Below are positions 1 through 9,364 of a stretch of DNA of 64,000 bases, in pieces. Both the position numbers and the translations under genes were made by a program. The first letter of the stretch is position 1; every line of letters starts with the position of its first letter. This DNA is from Pontibacter sp. G13 (lineage in GTDB: Bacteria > Bacteroidota > Bacteroidia > J057): assembly GCF_031851795.1 (NCBI RefSeq), contig NZ_CP134696.1, positions 4,236,501-4,300,500 on the forward strand, given 5' to 3'. The notes under the pieces were generated by a model. It had not been told where the DNA came from and did no database searches. It was given only the letters and a program-made list of their open reading frames with translations.

Positions 1-823
1 TACGCGCTTTTACATCGTTACCGGTCAATTCTACATAGCGCTCCATGTCATCACGAGCGTCACCGAATTTCTTCTGGATCAAGCGGATCTCAGCACGTAC
101 GCGGTATGCAGGTGGGTATTCGGAGTCAAGTTCAATCGCTTGATTAGCGAAGTCCAATGCCTTTTTGAAGTCAGCACCTTGGTTGGTCTCCTTACCTTGT
201 TCGAAGTAAAGTTCCGCCAAGCTAGCGTAGAGGCTTGGAGAGTTGTCAACGATGGTGATCGCCTTTTCGAACTCCTCGATCGCCAATTCAGGTACACCTG
301 TTTGCTTGTAGTAGGTAGCCAACAAGATGTAAGACTGAGGATTCTCAGGATACTTCTCACGCGTTTGGTAGAGGATCTTTTTTGCTTCGGCGATCTCAGA
401 GCGACCTCCCAACAAGTAAGCCTCAGCTACAGCAAACTCCACTTCAGGGTCTTTGCCTTTACCGTACTTCAGGGCATTTTCGAGGGAAAGGTTGGCATCC
501 GCCAATTCTCCATCGAGCATTTCCATACGACCTTTACCGGCAGTACCAATTGGGGAGCGTGGCTTTTCTTCGAGGGCTTTTTGGAAGTCCTCGCGAGCAC
601 CTTCGTAGTTTTCGCCCAAATAGTCGATCATTCCCAACCAGTAGTACACTTGGTCCTTGTTCTTGATCTTCTGGGTAGTATAGCCTTCCAACTCTTCCTG
701 GGCCTCGGCAGTTTTACCGCCCCGGATGTTGGCGATGGCGTTTGACAGATCTACCTGAGCGAATGCACCTGTCTGGGCCAACAGGATTACGCTCGCGCAG
801 AAAGTCAATACACGTTTCAACAT
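1..823 (-). CDS. Secreted TPR-repeat protein (partial, runs off left edge)
   Basis: Read on the minus strand from an ATG at 823, the frame is open to the window edge (about 274 codons), so the C-terminus is missing. The N-terminus (MLKRVLTFCASVILLAQTGA, then FAQ) is a signal peptide with a likely cut after AFA. The rest is made of helical repeats with the TPR pattern, for example YYWLGMIDYLGENYEGARED and SYILLATYYKQTGVPELAIE. TPR proteins are scaffolds, so the partner cannot be read from the sequence. It follows a PstS-like lipoprotein gene by 44 nt in the same direction. In many Bacteroidota a PstS-like gene followed by a TPR gene lies behind exbB/exbD/tonB; those genes are not in this window. 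Confidence 0.85.
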   Translation of the reverse strand, partial: MLKRVLTFCASVILLAQTGAFAQVDLSNAIANIRGGKTAEAQEELEGYTTQKIKNKDQVYYWLGMIDYLGENYEGAREDFQKALEEKPRSPIGTAGKGRMEMLDGELADANLSLENALKYGKGKDPEVEFAVAEAYLLGGRSEIAEAKKILYQTREKYPENPQSYILLATYYKQTGVPELAIEEFEKAITIVDNSPSLYASLAELYFEQGKETNQGADFKKALDFANQAIELDSEYPPAYRVRAEIRLIQKKFGDARDDMERYVELTGNDVKAR

Positions 824-867
824 AATCGTAATCGGTTAAAAATATGTTCAAATATCAGGTTACAGGG

Positions 868-1944
868 TCATGTTTCGGTCGAATCGACCTGGGCGGTGGC
901 TTTGCGCTGCTTGGGGAATTTTACCTCACGAGGGATTCCTTTGTGCGCATTCAAACCCGCTTTGTGGACAATTCGTTGTCCTTGCGGGCCATTTAGATAT
1001 GACACAAACCCAGTTCCGAGCCCAAAAATGGATTCTCGAAGAATGGTGGTCATGTGCCTCCGCAATGGATAGCAATCCGTCGCCAAATAACTCTGCCAAG
1101 GTCCTACATATTTCAAATCGTAGGGACAGGGGCCATTGGCGCCGTCTTGTTTCTCCAATAAAACCAGTTGGAGACCATCCATCAGCTCTTGGCTCATGAT
1201 CTGATCTGAATCACTGAGCCAAGCCCATCCCACAAATCCAATGGCTCCGGGATTGGTCTTCACATATTCTAACAGGGCAGTAGAGCTATCCATCGCAAAT
1301 ACATTGCTGCTGGAGATCGCCTGGCCACCCATGATGCTGTCAGTCAAAAATCTCAGTACGCTAGACTGAGGATGGTCGAATATCAACGAAATTTTGTCTT
1401 CTGGTGCCGCTGGATCAATCTGCTTCCACGACGTGATCTTACCTGATAGGACGCCTTGAAGCTCAGCCTTGTCCAGTTTCATGACAGGGTTGCTGGGGTG
1501 GTTCACCACGGCAATGGCATCACGGCCGAAGCTGGTATAATCCGGCAGAACTGTCTGGTCCACCAAAAACTTTTTCTCGTCGTCAGTCAGAATTCGAGAA
1601 GAGATGACCAGTCGGATATCCCGATTGTTCAACATTTCTTGAATGGCCTCCTCAGCGGGTAGGTAAGTTGCGTGGATCACCGCCTTGGCGTTGACGGCAT
1701 GAAAAACCTCCAATTCCTGCTCGATGATAGGCTTGAGGGATTCATCGACGACAATTTCGATTTCTCCCACCGTAGCATGCTCCTTGGCGGGAGCGGTAGA
1801 TGGGGTAGGAGTGGGTTGCGTAGAATCGGCTGAAGATGGTTCAGGCTGTTCTATGGGAGTAGTACTGGAGTTGGGGCTAGATTGGCAGGCTGCCAGGACC
1901 ACCATCATAGAGGCAGTGAAAATGGCCCATCGAAATGCACTCAT
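868..1944 (-). CDS. PstS-like phosphate-binding lipoprotein
   Basis: The start is set at ATG 1944 (MSAFRWAIFTASMMVVLAAC). It gives a lipoprotein signal with lipobox LAAC, and a TAnnTTTG promoter element lies 27 bp upstream; a longer frame to 2055 would overlap that promoter. After a Ser/Thr/Pro-rich linker (about 35 residues) comes a periplasmic-binding-protein fold of the PstS family, with motifs such as FGRDAIAVVNHPSNP, LSGKITSWKQI and NPGAIGFVGWAW. Family members bind phosphate or serve as envelope scaffolds near TonB systems. No pstCAB genes are nearby, so an ABC-transport role is doubtful. It is probably co-transcribed with the downstream TPR gene. Confidence 0.8.
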   Translation of the reverse strand: MSAFRWAIFTASMMVVLAACQSSPNSSTTPIEQPEPSSADSTQPTPTPSTAPAKEHATVGEIEIVVDESLKPIIEQELEVFHAVNAKAVIHATYLPAEEAIQEMLNNRDIRLVISSRILTDDEKKFLVDQTVLPDYTSFGRDAIAVVNHPSNPVMKLDKAELQGVLSGKITSWKQIDPAAPEDKISLIFDHPQSSVLRFLTDSIMGGQAISSSNVFAMDSSTALLEYVKTNPGAIGFVGWAWLSDSDQIMSQELMDGLQLVLLEKQDGANGPCPYDLKYVGPWQSYLATDCYPLRRHMTTILRESIFGLGTGFVSYLNGPQGQRIVHKAGLNAHKGIPREVKFPKQRKATAQVDSTET

Positions 1945-1970
1945 CTTTGATCGATTCTCATTTGCGATGA

Positions 1971-1978
1971 CAAATTTA
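1971..1978 (-). promoter_or_regulatory. Putative -7 promoter element (TAAATTTG) for the PstS-like gene
   Basis: On the minus strand the sequence TAAATTTG matches the Bacteroidota TAnnTTTG -7 consensus. It lies 27 bp before ATG 1944, giving a predicted leader of about 20 nt. No clear -33 TTG was found at the usual spacing. Confidence 0.5.
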
Positions 1979-2121
1979 GGATATTTTTTCAAGAATTCTG
2001 TCATACCGTTGACGATGCACGAATTGGCAATGGTTTTTGGAAATGCCTTGATCACACCAACTTGCGGTAAACAAGCGGGTTCAATCAGCCACTTTTGTAT
2101 GAGATAGATGGTGTTCAGCGG

Positions 2122-3603
2122 TCAATTCCATAAGAATCCTAACCACGCGATCCATCGATCAAAACCCCAGACCCCAAAGATTAAGACTGGAATCACACAC
2201 ATTCCCACGATTAACCCAGCGGGAACAGACGATGTTTGATCAACTGGAGGTTGCATCGATTTTCGAAATACCATCTCCCTCGCGGGCTTGAGATAGTAAA
2301 CAAATCCGATTACCGTGGCCAAGGCGCAAGTGACCAATAGGGAGACAGAAAAGGGATCTGCCGCTTCCACCAATGCGAGGAACAGGTACCATTTTGCCAT
2401 GAAGCCAATGGTGGGAGGTAGTCCAGCCAAGCTGACCAAAAGGATCACAAGCCCAATTCCCAAGGCCCGTTCTGTCTTGACTTTTCCTGCAAGCAGCGAA
2501 AGCAAATCTTCCTTTCCCGGTCCAGTGAGCCTATCCGCCAACCCAAATGCGATCATGGTCGCCCAAGCGTAGGTGATGGCATAAAACCAGAATGCAGCCA
2601 AATGATCAGTGGTTTGAACGGCTAGAATGGCTAGCATGAATCCACTCTGGGTGATTCCAGACCATGCCAGCAGGCGCTTGATCTCGGGTTGCCAAATCGC
2701 AGCAGTGGTACCAAATACCAGCGATAAAATGGCGATAATCCCCACAAATCGTTGCACTTCAGAGAAGCTTGGATAAGCTTCCCAAGCGATCATAAGCTTG
2801 GCCAAGACGGCAAGGGCGGACAATTTGGAAGCCGTAGCCAAAAACCCAGCTACGGGATAAGGAGCCCCTGCATAGGTGTCGGGCGTCCAGAAATGGAAGG
2901 GAACTGCACTGACCTTGAATAGGAGCCCTGCCAACATGGTGCATTGGATGATCGCAATCGGAAGGGGAGAAACTTGTACATCCAATGGCCATGTGGGAGC
3001 AAACACAAGCGAGCCCGTCAAGCCATACCACCATGAGATAGCATAGATCATGATCGCCGAGGAAAAGGCTCCAAACAAGACATATTTCAATGCTGCTTGA
3101 GAGGCTTGACGATCAGTTTTTCGCCACGCTACCCAGACATAGGACGAAATGGAGACCATTTCCATGGCGACGTAAAGGACGATCCACTGCTGGGCAAGAA
3201 GCATGAAATGCATCCCCAGTACAGATGTCAAAAGTAAGAGCAGGTATTCGGGCTTTGTGTGAATGAGCTTTTTGGGGGAAATGGCATGCATGACGATCAG
3301 CATGAGCGCGAGTATATTCACGGTCACACATCCAAGACTCGCGATTCCATCAATCTGGAGTTGATCCCCCATCAGTGGGGTATTCAACGGTGTGGTCAAT
3401 CTGCTTGAAATCTCCATGATCGTTGAAATCACAATCCCAAGACCTGCCAAAACACGAGGGGTGGCTTGGGCTTTCGGAGAGATCATGCCGACTAGCGCCA
3501 GAATGATGAAGGTCAATAGAAGGACACCTTCGGGAAGAAGCAGTGAAAGATCAGATCCGATGGCGACAGGAAGCAAGTCAGACGTATGCATGGCAAAATT
3601 CAT
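2122..3603 (-). CDS. nuoN: NADH-quinone oxidoreductase subunit N
   Basis: Membrane proton-pumping (antiporter-like) subunit of respiratory complex I, about 493 residues with roughly 14 membrane segments. The key residues of the fold are present: the TM5 glutamate in LYVAMEMVSISSYV and the TM7 lysine in LLFKVSAVPFHFWTPDTYAG. The longest frame begins with GTG at 3624, but its first codons form TATCTTTG, a good -7 element. The real start is therefore taken as ATG 3603 (ATG 3591 is also possible). It stands alone here: nuoL/nuoM, nuoK and a second nuoM are at 20.9, 33.7 and 54.0 kb. The downstream PstS-like gene has its own promoter. Confidence 0.93.
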   Translation of the reverse strand: MNFAMHTSDLLPVAIGSDLSLLLPEGVLLLTFIILALVGMISPKAQATPRVLAGLGIVISTIMEISSRLTTPLNTPLMGDQLQIDGIASLGCVTVNILALMLIVMHAISPKKLIHTKPEYLLLLLTSVLGMHFMLLAQQWIVLYVAMEMVSISSYVWVAWRKTDRQASQAALKYVLFGAFSSAIMIYAISWWYGLTGSLVFAPTWPLDVQVSPLPIAIIQCTMLAGLLFKVSAVPFHFWTPDTYAGAPYPVAGFLATASKLSALAVLAKLMIAWEAYPSFSEVQRFVGIIAILSLVFGTTAAIWQPEIKRLLAWSGITQSGFMLAILAVQTTDHLAAFWFYAITYAWATMIAFGLADRLTGPGKEDLLSLLAGKVKTERALGIGLVILLVSLAGLPPTIGFMAKWYLFLALVEAADPFSVSLLVTCALATVIGFVYYLKPAREMVFRKSMQPPVDQTSSVPAGLIVGMCVIPVLIFGVWGFDRWIAWLGFLWN

Positions 3604-3613
3604 CCATTTGCTC

Positions 3614-3621
3614 CAAAGATA
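3614..3621 (-). promoter_or_regulatory. Putative -7 promoter element (TATCTTTG) for nuoN
   Basis: Minus-strand TATCTTTG, a full match to TAnnTTTG. It covers the first codons of the longest nuoN frame, which argues for translation starting at 3603 or 3591. Confidence 0.55.
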
Positions 3622-3840
3622 CACAATCCCATTTGGTTCGCAGAAATCCCACGCGCTAAGTTAGGGAGCTTCCGAGTAGTTGATTTAACGTTTTTTCATA
3701 CAGTTCGCGATATTAAAATGACCGTTCGGAAGGAATGCTGTGATAACAATGAATTTGCTCAGTAACTAGAAGATTCATTTTGCTCATTTTCTGCCCTCCT
3801 AGGACTACAGGAGACGCGGACTTGCCTGATTTTCCCTAAA

Positions 3841-5187
3841 ATGATTGTTTCCCGCTTCTGGATTTCCATGCTGACAGCTTGGATGTGTCTGGGAGTTTCG
3901 CTGTCACTGCACGCGAACACCCCTAGACTCACAGCTTGCGTTGGAGAGCCCATCACTTTTCCCACCCAGATCGAGGCGGTATCAGCTCGAATCATTTCCT
4001 ATGCGTGGGATTTTGGAGACCCTTCCAGTGGGCCTGCCAATTTTTCAGATTTAGAGAGTCCCTCTCACATTTATGATCAAATCGGAGAATACCTCGTTTC
4101 CTTGACCATCGAGTCGGTTTTGGGGCCTATGGATACCATTTTCACCAAGGTCGAAGTATTTCCGCGTCCTCAGCCAGATTTCTGGATTGATGGGGTGTGC
4201 GTTTCTTCTCCCACCAAATTTGGCGCAGAAGTCCTTCGAGGAACAACTGGAGGCTGGATTTGGCAGTGGGATTTTGGAGATGGAAAAGGCTCCGCAGTTG
4301 GAAAGCAGGTGGCTTATCAATATAGCGATCCCGGTAAATACGAAGTGACCCTCAAGGTTATATCCCGGGGAGGCTGTGAGGTTTCCGCTACAGATACGGT
4401 CAATTTGTTGCCTGCCCCACTGGGACCACGTCTGACAGGAGATAGCATCTGCTTTGGCGACCGTGCGTTGCTTTTGGCTGAAACGGCTGATTCTGTACAG
4501 ATTTTCTGGTATGAGCAAATGAGCGATACGGCAGCCATCGGTATGGGGCATCGATTCGTGACCGAGCCATTGGCTTTTTCTGAAAAATACTACGCCGAAG
4601 TGCACACGGGCCAACTTTGCCGAAGTGTCAGAAAGTCCATTACTGCCGCTGTGTTTTCCGAGGAGGATGTTTCCATTCGCATCGATCCTGGCGTAGTCTT
4701 GGAAGATCCCAATACCCCCCTTTCATTCTCCGTATTTCCCGAGCAACCGATCCAGTCCTACATTTGGGACTTTGGAAATGGCGAATCGTCTCAAGCGGCA
4801 AATCCCGTCTGGAACAATTGGTCCCCAGGACAATACGAGGTGTCTGTCATGCTCCAAAATTCCAAGGGTTGTGCCCTGACGCTTCGCGAATCTTTCACCT
4901 TGCAAATTGATCAGGAAATCAAATTTCCAGAAGCCTTTTCCCCAAATGGAGATGGGATTCAGGATGAGTTTTTCATTTCTGCGCCCAAGTTGAAAGTCTT
5001 TTATCTAAAAGTATTGGATGATTTCGGACAAATCTGGTTTGAGACCCGTGATCGATTGTTCCGGTGGGATGGAATGGGCCCTGATGGTGAGCCCGCTCCT
5101 GCAGGGTTCTACCAGGTGCAGGTGATGGGAAATGACGAATATGGAACCGATCTCGGCATCCAGGGCTCTCTGATGCTTTTGAGATAG
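3841..5187 (+). CDS. PKD-domain surface protein with T9SS type-B sorting domain
   Basis: A 448-residue secreted protein. A signal peptide (to about LHA at residue 25) is followed by PKD modules, each with the WDFGD motif (YAWDFGDPSSG, WQWDFGDGKGS, YIWDFGNGESS), and an Ig-like segment of the kind that asks 'which symbol is meant' (CFGDRALLLAETADSVQIFW). The last 80 residues match the gliding-motility-associated C-terminal domain: FPEAFSPNGDGIQDEF, then WDGMGPDGEPAPAGFYQVQV. That domain directs export through the type IX secretion system. PKD modules usually mediate adhesion or binding; the ligand is unknown. It stands alone between nuoN (divergent) and a small secreted protein. Confidence 0.85.
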   Translation: MIVSRFWISMLTAWMCLGVSLSLHANTPRLTACVGEPITFPTQIEAVSARIISYAWDFGDPSSGPANFSDLESPSHIYDQIGEYLVSLTIESVLGPMDTIFTKVEVFPRPQPDFWIDGVCVSSPTKFGAEVLRGTTGGWIWQWDFGDGKGSAVGKQVAYQYSDPGKYEVTLKVISRGGCEVSATDTVNLLPAPLGPRLTGDSICFGDRALLLAETADSVQIFWYEQMSDTAAIGMGHRFVTEPLAFSEKYYAEVHTGQLCRSVRKSITAAVFSEEDVSIRIDPGVVLEDPNTPLSFSVFPEQPIQSYIWDFGNGESSQAANPVWNNWSPGQYEVSVMLQNSKGCALTLRESFTLQIDQEIKFPEAFSPNGDGIQDEFFISAPKLKVFYLKVLDDFGQIWFETRDRLFRWDGMGPDGEPAPAGFYQVQVMGNDEYGTDLGIQGSLMLLR

Positions 5188-5286
5188 GTGTAACCATTTG
5201 CGAAAAGAGGATTATGTGTTTGTAGTCAGACAGCGTTTTCCCAAAAGGGATCGTCTTCCACATATCTATCTGCAAATCACGTCGTC

Positions 5287-6042
5287 ATGAAGGAATTTGG
5301 TTTGGCAATGCTAGCACTATTGTTGATGGTGTTCTCACCTGAAATGATTGCCCAAAGTCCCCCTTGTAGCTCATCCGGCAAAGTGAAGGTGATGCTGCTC
5401 GGAGCGGATATGCTTCCCGATGATTTATTGGCACCCAATCGTCAGTCTGAATGGGATCATTTGGTCCAAGGTCTTGAGCGATTCCATCCGGATCAGGTCC
5501 TGTTTCCGATTGTGGGAGGTGATTTGGAAGACACGTTGATGAATCGTGCCTACACTCGATACGTGCGTGGCTATCAACCCCTCAGTAGATCCCTCGTCGC
5601 TCAGCTTGGTTACCGCTTGGCCTTTGCATCTCATCTGGATCGAATAGATGGCTATGAGCTTTCAGAAACCATGATCCCTACCTTGGATCAGCAGGTTTCC
5701 CCCAATCTGAATATCTTGAGCCTGAAACACAAAATGGCCAACAAGAACTCCCTGACCAATTATTTTCGATTCCTCAATGACCCCAAGGTTGTGGCAGCTG
5801 AAAGGCGTGATCTCAATGCCTGGGCGATGTCCCACCCTGATCCTCAGGTGTCGAAATACATGGGGGCGCTGACTTCTTCCCATTTGGCGACTATGCGAGA
5901 AATCCTCCAATCAGTAGATGCTGACAGTAAGGCTGTATTGGTATTGGTGGATGCGAGTTCGCTTTCCTTTTTGATTCCCTTGATGGATTCGATGCACGAA
6001 ATCGAGCGTGTCGATCCTATGGCTTATCTGCAAGTGCAATAG
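5287..6042 (+). CDS. Secreted protein, distant DUF5694-like
   Basis: 251 residues with a signal peptide ending near MIAQS. The first part (KVKVMLLGADMLPDDLLAPN, then a LERFHPDQVLFPI segment and YTRYVRGYQPLSRS) resembles the layout of DUF5694 proteins, which usually have GTFHF near the N-terminus and a helical middle. Here that histidine motif reads GADML, so if the assignment is right the usual motif has been lost. No function can be assigned. It lies 99 bp after the PKD protein in the same direction, and the two may be co-transcribed. The family call is from memory of the pattern and is uncertain; that it is a real secreted protein is more certain. Confidence 0.6.
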   Translation: MKEFGLAMLALLLMVFSPEMIAQSPPCSSSGKVKVMLLGADMLPDDLLAPNRQSEWDHLVQGLERFHPDQVLFPIVGGDLEDTLMNRAYTRYVRGYQPLSRSLVAQLGYRLAFASHLDRIDGYELSETMIPTLDQQVSPNLNILSLKHKMANKNSLTNYFRFLNDPKVVAAERRDLNAWAMSHPDPQVSKYMGALTSSHLATMREILQSVDADSKAVLVLVDASSLSFLIPLMDSMHEIERVDPMAYLQVQ

Positions 6043-6104
6043 GCACCGGACTGGGTAGAAAGAAATTCCCGTGACCCTACATATTAGCTCATAAGGATTT
6101 GGTG

Positions 6105-6112
6105 TATCTTTG
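6105..6112 (+). promoter_or_regulatory. Putative -7 promoter element (TATCTTTG) for purC
   Basis: Full TAnnTTTG match 21 bp before ATG 6134. It overlaps a TTG at 6110 that would otherwise extend the purC frame, so it fixes the start at 6134. Confidence 0.55.
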
Positions 6113-6133
6113 CGGAAAACCGACTTATTCAAG

Positions 6134-7087
6134 ATGGTGAACGCGATCAAAGACACTGACTTCCACTTTCCCGGCCAGACCGATGTCTACAAAGGCAAAG
6201 TCCGGGACGTATACAGCATCGGAGACGATTACTTGGCCATTGTCGCCAGCGATCGCATCTCCGCATTTGACTATATCCTGCCAGCTCCGATTCCCTTCAA
6301 GGGGCAGGTGCTTAACCAGATTTCTGCTCACTTCTTTGAAGCTGTGGGAGATATGGTTCCTACCCATGTAGTTTCTACCCCAGATCCCAACGTTACAATT
6401 GGCCTCAAATGCAAGCCTGTGATGGTGGAGGTCGTTGTGCGTGGCTACTTGGCTGGTCATGCTTGGCGTACCTATAATTCCGGTAAGCGCGAGCTTTGTG
6501 GTGTAGCATTGCCAGACGGCCTTAAGGAAGGAGATAAGCTTCCTGAACCTATCATCACGCCAGCAACAAAGTCTACCATTGGACACGATGAGGACATCAG
6601 CGAATTTGAAATCCTGAAAAGCGGATTATTGGAAGCTGACGAATGGGGACAAATCAAACACTATGCATTGAGCTTGTTTGATCTCGGTACCAAAATGGCT
6701 GCTGAGCAAGGCTTGATCCTCGTGGATACCAAGTACGAATTTGGTGAGCGAGATGGACAGATCTACCTCATCGATGAAGTACACACGCCTGATTCCTCCC
6801 GTTACTACTATTTGGATGGGTATGCCGAGCGTCAAGCAGCTGGTGAGCGCCAAAAGCAATTGTCCAAAGAGTTTGTGCGCGAATGGTTGATGGAAAATGG
6901 ATTCCAGGGCTTGGATGGTCAAGTGATGCCTGAAATGCCAGAGGAATTCGTGAACTCGGTTACGGAGCGATATGTCGAGCTGTACGAGCGTATCACAGGC
7001 AAGAAATTTGTGCCAGCAGACGTGACAGACATTCAGGCTCGCATCGAAGCCAATGTCGTGCCTGCACTTGCTGAAATCAACGCATAA
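6134..7087 (+). CDS. purC: Phosphoribosylaminoimidazole-succinocarboxamide synthase (SAICAR synthase)
   Basis: Cytoplasmic enzyme of purine synthesis that ligates aspartate to CAIR using ATP. At 317 residues it is the longer PurC type also seen in yeast Ade1. Visible motifs are GKVRDVYSIGDD (ATP loop), ASDRISAFDYILP, VVVRGYLAGHAWRTY, LVDTKYEFG and LIDEVHTPDSSRYY. The start ATG 6134 is set by the promoter element just upstream. uup follows after 33 nt and may be in the same transcript. Confidence 0.97.
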   Translation: MVNAIKDTDFHFPGQTDVYKGKVRDVYSIGDDYLAIVASDRISAFDYILPAPIPFKGQVLNQISAHFFEAVGDMVPTHVVSTPDPNVTIGLKCKPVMVEVVVRGYLAGHAWRTYNSGKRELCGVALPDGLKEGDKLPEPIITPATKSTIGHDEDISEFEILKSGLLEADEWGQIKHYALSLFDLGTKMAAEQGLILVDTKYEFGERDGQIYLIDEVHTPDSSRYYYLDGYAERQAAGERQKQLSKEFVREWLMENGFQGLDGQVMPEMPEEFVNSVTERYVELYERITGKKFVPADVTDIQARIEANVVPALAEINA

Positions 7088-7120
7088 TTCTGCCTTTCCA
7101 TCGATTGATTACCGGTCCAA

Positions 7121-9037
7121 ATGAATTACCTCTCTGCGGAAAACATCTCCAAAGGATTTGGGATGAAGACGCTTTTCCAAGACATCAGCTTTGGGATTGA
7201 CCAAGGTCAGAAAATTGCGCTTATCGGCGTAAACGGAAGTGGCAAATCCTCGCTTCTCAAGATCTTGGCAGGTGTGGAACAGCCCGACAAGGGCAATGTC
7301 ACTTACCGAAATGGAATACGCGTCGCCTATCTACCTCAGGAACCCGATCTCCCGCTTCACAAAACGGTATCGGAAGTGGTGTTTTCCGCAGACCTTCCCG
7401 CCGTCAAATTGATCGCCAAATACGAAGCCTTGTTGCTCAAATCTGGCGATGACCCGAAGGCGCAGGCTGAATTGGTCGATGTCATGTCTGAAATAGATGC
7501 GCAGGAGGCTTGGGACTACGAGGTGAAGATCAAGCAGATCCTTTCCAAGCTAGATGTGGGCTTTTTGGACCGAACCATCTCAGAACTCTCTGGTGGTCAG
7601 AAAAAGCGGGTAGCAATGGCGCAAGCCTTGATTGGTGAACCCGACCTCATGATCATGGATGAACCCACCAACCACTTGGATCTGGAGAGTATCGAGTGGC
7701 TGGAAAAATTCCTGTCTACCTCCAAGCAGAGCTTGCTACTGGTCACTCACGACCGGTACTTTCTGGATGGTATCACCACCGAAATTGTCGAGTTGAACCG
7801 AGGAGAGCTATTTTCCTATAAGGGGAATTACGCCTACTTTTTGGAGAAGCGCGCTGAGCGAGAAATGAATCGCATGGCTGAGACTGAAAAGGCCAAGTCT
7901 CTCTACAAGCGCGAACTGGAATGGCTCAGGAGATCTCCCAAAGCACGAACGACCAAATCCAAAAGCCGAATCGATGCAGCTGGCGATTTGAAGCAAAAGG
8001 CGAGCTACAAGCAGCAAAATGACGAAGCCACACTGATGGTAAAAGGGCGTCGGATCGGAAGCCAAGTACTCGAGATCAAGCACCTCAACAAATCCTATGG
8101 TGAGAAAGTCCTACTGGACGGATTCACTTATACCTTCAATCGAAAAGATCGGATCGGAATCATTGGTCCCAATGGGGTCGGTAAGTCTACTTTTCTGCGA
8201 ATGATCGTGGGAGAAGAGCAGGCAGACTCAGGGAAAATTCGAACAGGAGAAACCATTGTCTACGGCTATTACCGTCAAGATGGGCTGAATTTCAAGGACA
8301 ATGCGCGTGTAATCGAGGTGGTAACCGAGGCCGCAGAGGAAGTGGAGATGAGCAAAAATCAGAAGGTGCCCGCCTCAAAGTTGTTGGAACACTTCCTGTT
8401 TCCGCGATCTATGCACTACAACTTGGTGGAGACGCTCAGTGGTGGTGAAAAACGTCGATTGCACTTGCTGCGAGTCTTGATGACCAATCCTAATTTTTTG
8501 ATTCTCGATGAGCCTACCAACGACTTGGACCTAATTACGCTCCGCAAATTGGAGGAATTTTTGGCGGAGTTTGATGGTTGTTTAGTGGTGGTTTCTCACG
8601 ATAGGTTCTTCATGGACCGATTGGTGGATCACTTGTTTGTTTTCCAAGGGGATGGAACAATCAAGGATTTTCCGGGAAGTTATTCACAATATCGAGAATG
8701 GGCAGACAAGGCAGCGGCAGATGTTGAGAAGGCTAAGTCTGATGCAGCCAAACAAAAATCCGGCAAATCGAACCCAGAGTCAGCTCCTAAAGCCAATAGT
8801 GGCAGTCGCAAAGGGAAGTTGAGCTACAAAGAGAAGATGGAATTCGAGAAGCTTGAAGCTGAAATTCCTAAATTGGAAGAGAAGCGGACTGGGCTTTCTG
8901 CACAAATCAACTCTGGGGGCTCGGATTATGAGATGCTTGATAAGCTTTCGAAGGAATTGGAAGCGCTGGATGAGGAGATTGAGGAGAAATCTTTTCGGTG
9001 GATGGAATTGACGGAGATTTTGGAGGGGAATGGGTGA
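7121..9037 (+). CDS. uup: ABC-F family ATPase, Uup type
   Basis: 638 residues with two ABC modules and no membrane segments. Module 1 has Walker A GVNGSGKSS (36-44), signature LSGGQKKRVAMAQ and Walker B IMDEPTNHLDLES. Module 2 has GPNGVGKST, LSGGEKRRLHLL and ILDEPTNDLDLIT. Both catalytic glutamates are present. The linker has the long basic ABC-F coiled coil. The C-terminal 80 residues form another coiled coil (KEKMEFEKLEAEIPKLEEKR), which is typical of Uup rather than EttA. Uup proteins act on ribosomes or nucleic acids and affect transposon excision in E. coli; the role here is inferred. The 3' end is G-rich and runs into a pair of short repeats. Confidence 0.93.
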   Translation: MNYLSAENISKGFGMKTLFQDISFGIDQGQKIALIGVNGSGKSSLLKILAGVEQPDKGNVTYRNGIRVAYLPQEPDLPLHKTVSEVVFSADLPAVKLIAKYEALLLKSGDDPKAQAELVDVMSEIDAQEAWDYEVKIKQILSKLDVGFLDRTISELSGGQKKRVAMAQALIGEPDLMIMDEPTNHLDLESIEWLEKFLSTSKQSLLLVTHDRYFLDGITTEIVELNRGELFSYKGNYAYFLEKRAEREMNRMAETEKAKSLYKRELEWLRRSPKARTTKSKSRIDAAGDLKQKASYKQQNDEATLMVKGRRIGSQVLEIKHLNKSYGEKVLLDGFTYTFNRKDRIGIIGPNGVGKSTFLRMIVGEEQADSGKIRTGETIVYGYYRQDGLNFKDNARVIEVVTEAAEEVEMSKNQKVPASKLLEHFLFPRSMHYNLVETLSGGEKRRLHLLRVLMTNPNFLILDEPTNDLDLITLRKLEEFLAEFDGCLVVVSHDRFFMDRLVDHLFVFQGDGTIKDFPGSYSQYREWADKAAADVEKAKSDAAKQKSGKSNPESAPKANSGSRKGKLSYKEKMEFEKLEAEIPKLEEKRTGLSAQINSGGSDYEMLDKLSKELEALDEEIEEKSFRWMELTEILEGNG

Positions 9038-9048
9038 TGATTGTTGGG

Positions 9049-9156
9049 GGTTTTATGTGGGGTATGTAAACCAGGGAGGGTGCAGAGGATGTTAGTGTTG
9101 CAGAAAGGGTTTTGTGAATGAAGGTATATTGTGGTTTTATGTGGGGTATGTAAACC
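9049..9156 (+). repeat. Pair of identical 24-bp repeats downstream of uup
   Basis: The same 24 bp occurs at 9049-9072 and 9133-9156 (starts 84 bp apart). Each copy has short inverted ends (GGTTT ... AAACC), and a similar G-rich tail follows each copy (GGGAGGGTGCAGAGGATG and CGGAGTGTGGGGAGGATG). The plus strand of the whole stretch is almost free of C. No protein-coding meaning was found. With only two copies and a non-unique spacer, it is not a CRISPR array. Confidence 0.8.
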
Positions 9157-9312
9157 ACGGAGTGTGGGGAGGATGTGCGAGGTAGGAGTGGAGAGGGTTG
9201 GTGTGGGGTGTTTTTGTGGTTGAGGTAGGTGTTTGATTGTTAAGGAGCTGCTAGGGGAAGGAAATTGGTTGCTAGCCTGAAGATGTTTGGATGATCATTG
9301 CCGCTAAATGAA

Positions 9313-9343
9313 AAGGGCTATCTCTTGGATGGAGACAGCCCTT
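9313..9343 (-). terminator. Terminator of serS
   Basis: Hairpin with 7-bp outer arms (AAGGGCT ... AGCCCTT) and a further short inner stem. Read on the minus strand it is followed by TTTTC, 22 bp past the serS stop codon. Confidence 0.7.
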
Positions 9344-9364
9344 AATTATTTGGGTGAACTTGAT

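Noticed and set aside
140-745. Long plus-strand open frame at the left edge
   Set aside because: It is the antisense of the minus-strand TPR gene, which has a signal peptide and repeat pattern; the plus-strand product has no such features.
5287-6042. Assignment of the small secreted protein as an enzyme
   Set aside because: The histidine motif expected in DUF5694-like proteins is not present, so no activity is claimed.
9049-9156. Possible CRISPR array
   Set aside because: Only two 24-bp units with an 84-bp step, no further units and no cas genes.
8907-9158. Minus-strand frame with a repeated YIPHIKP motif
   Set aside because: The motif arises from the two 24-bp DNA repeats; most of the frame is antisense to uup.
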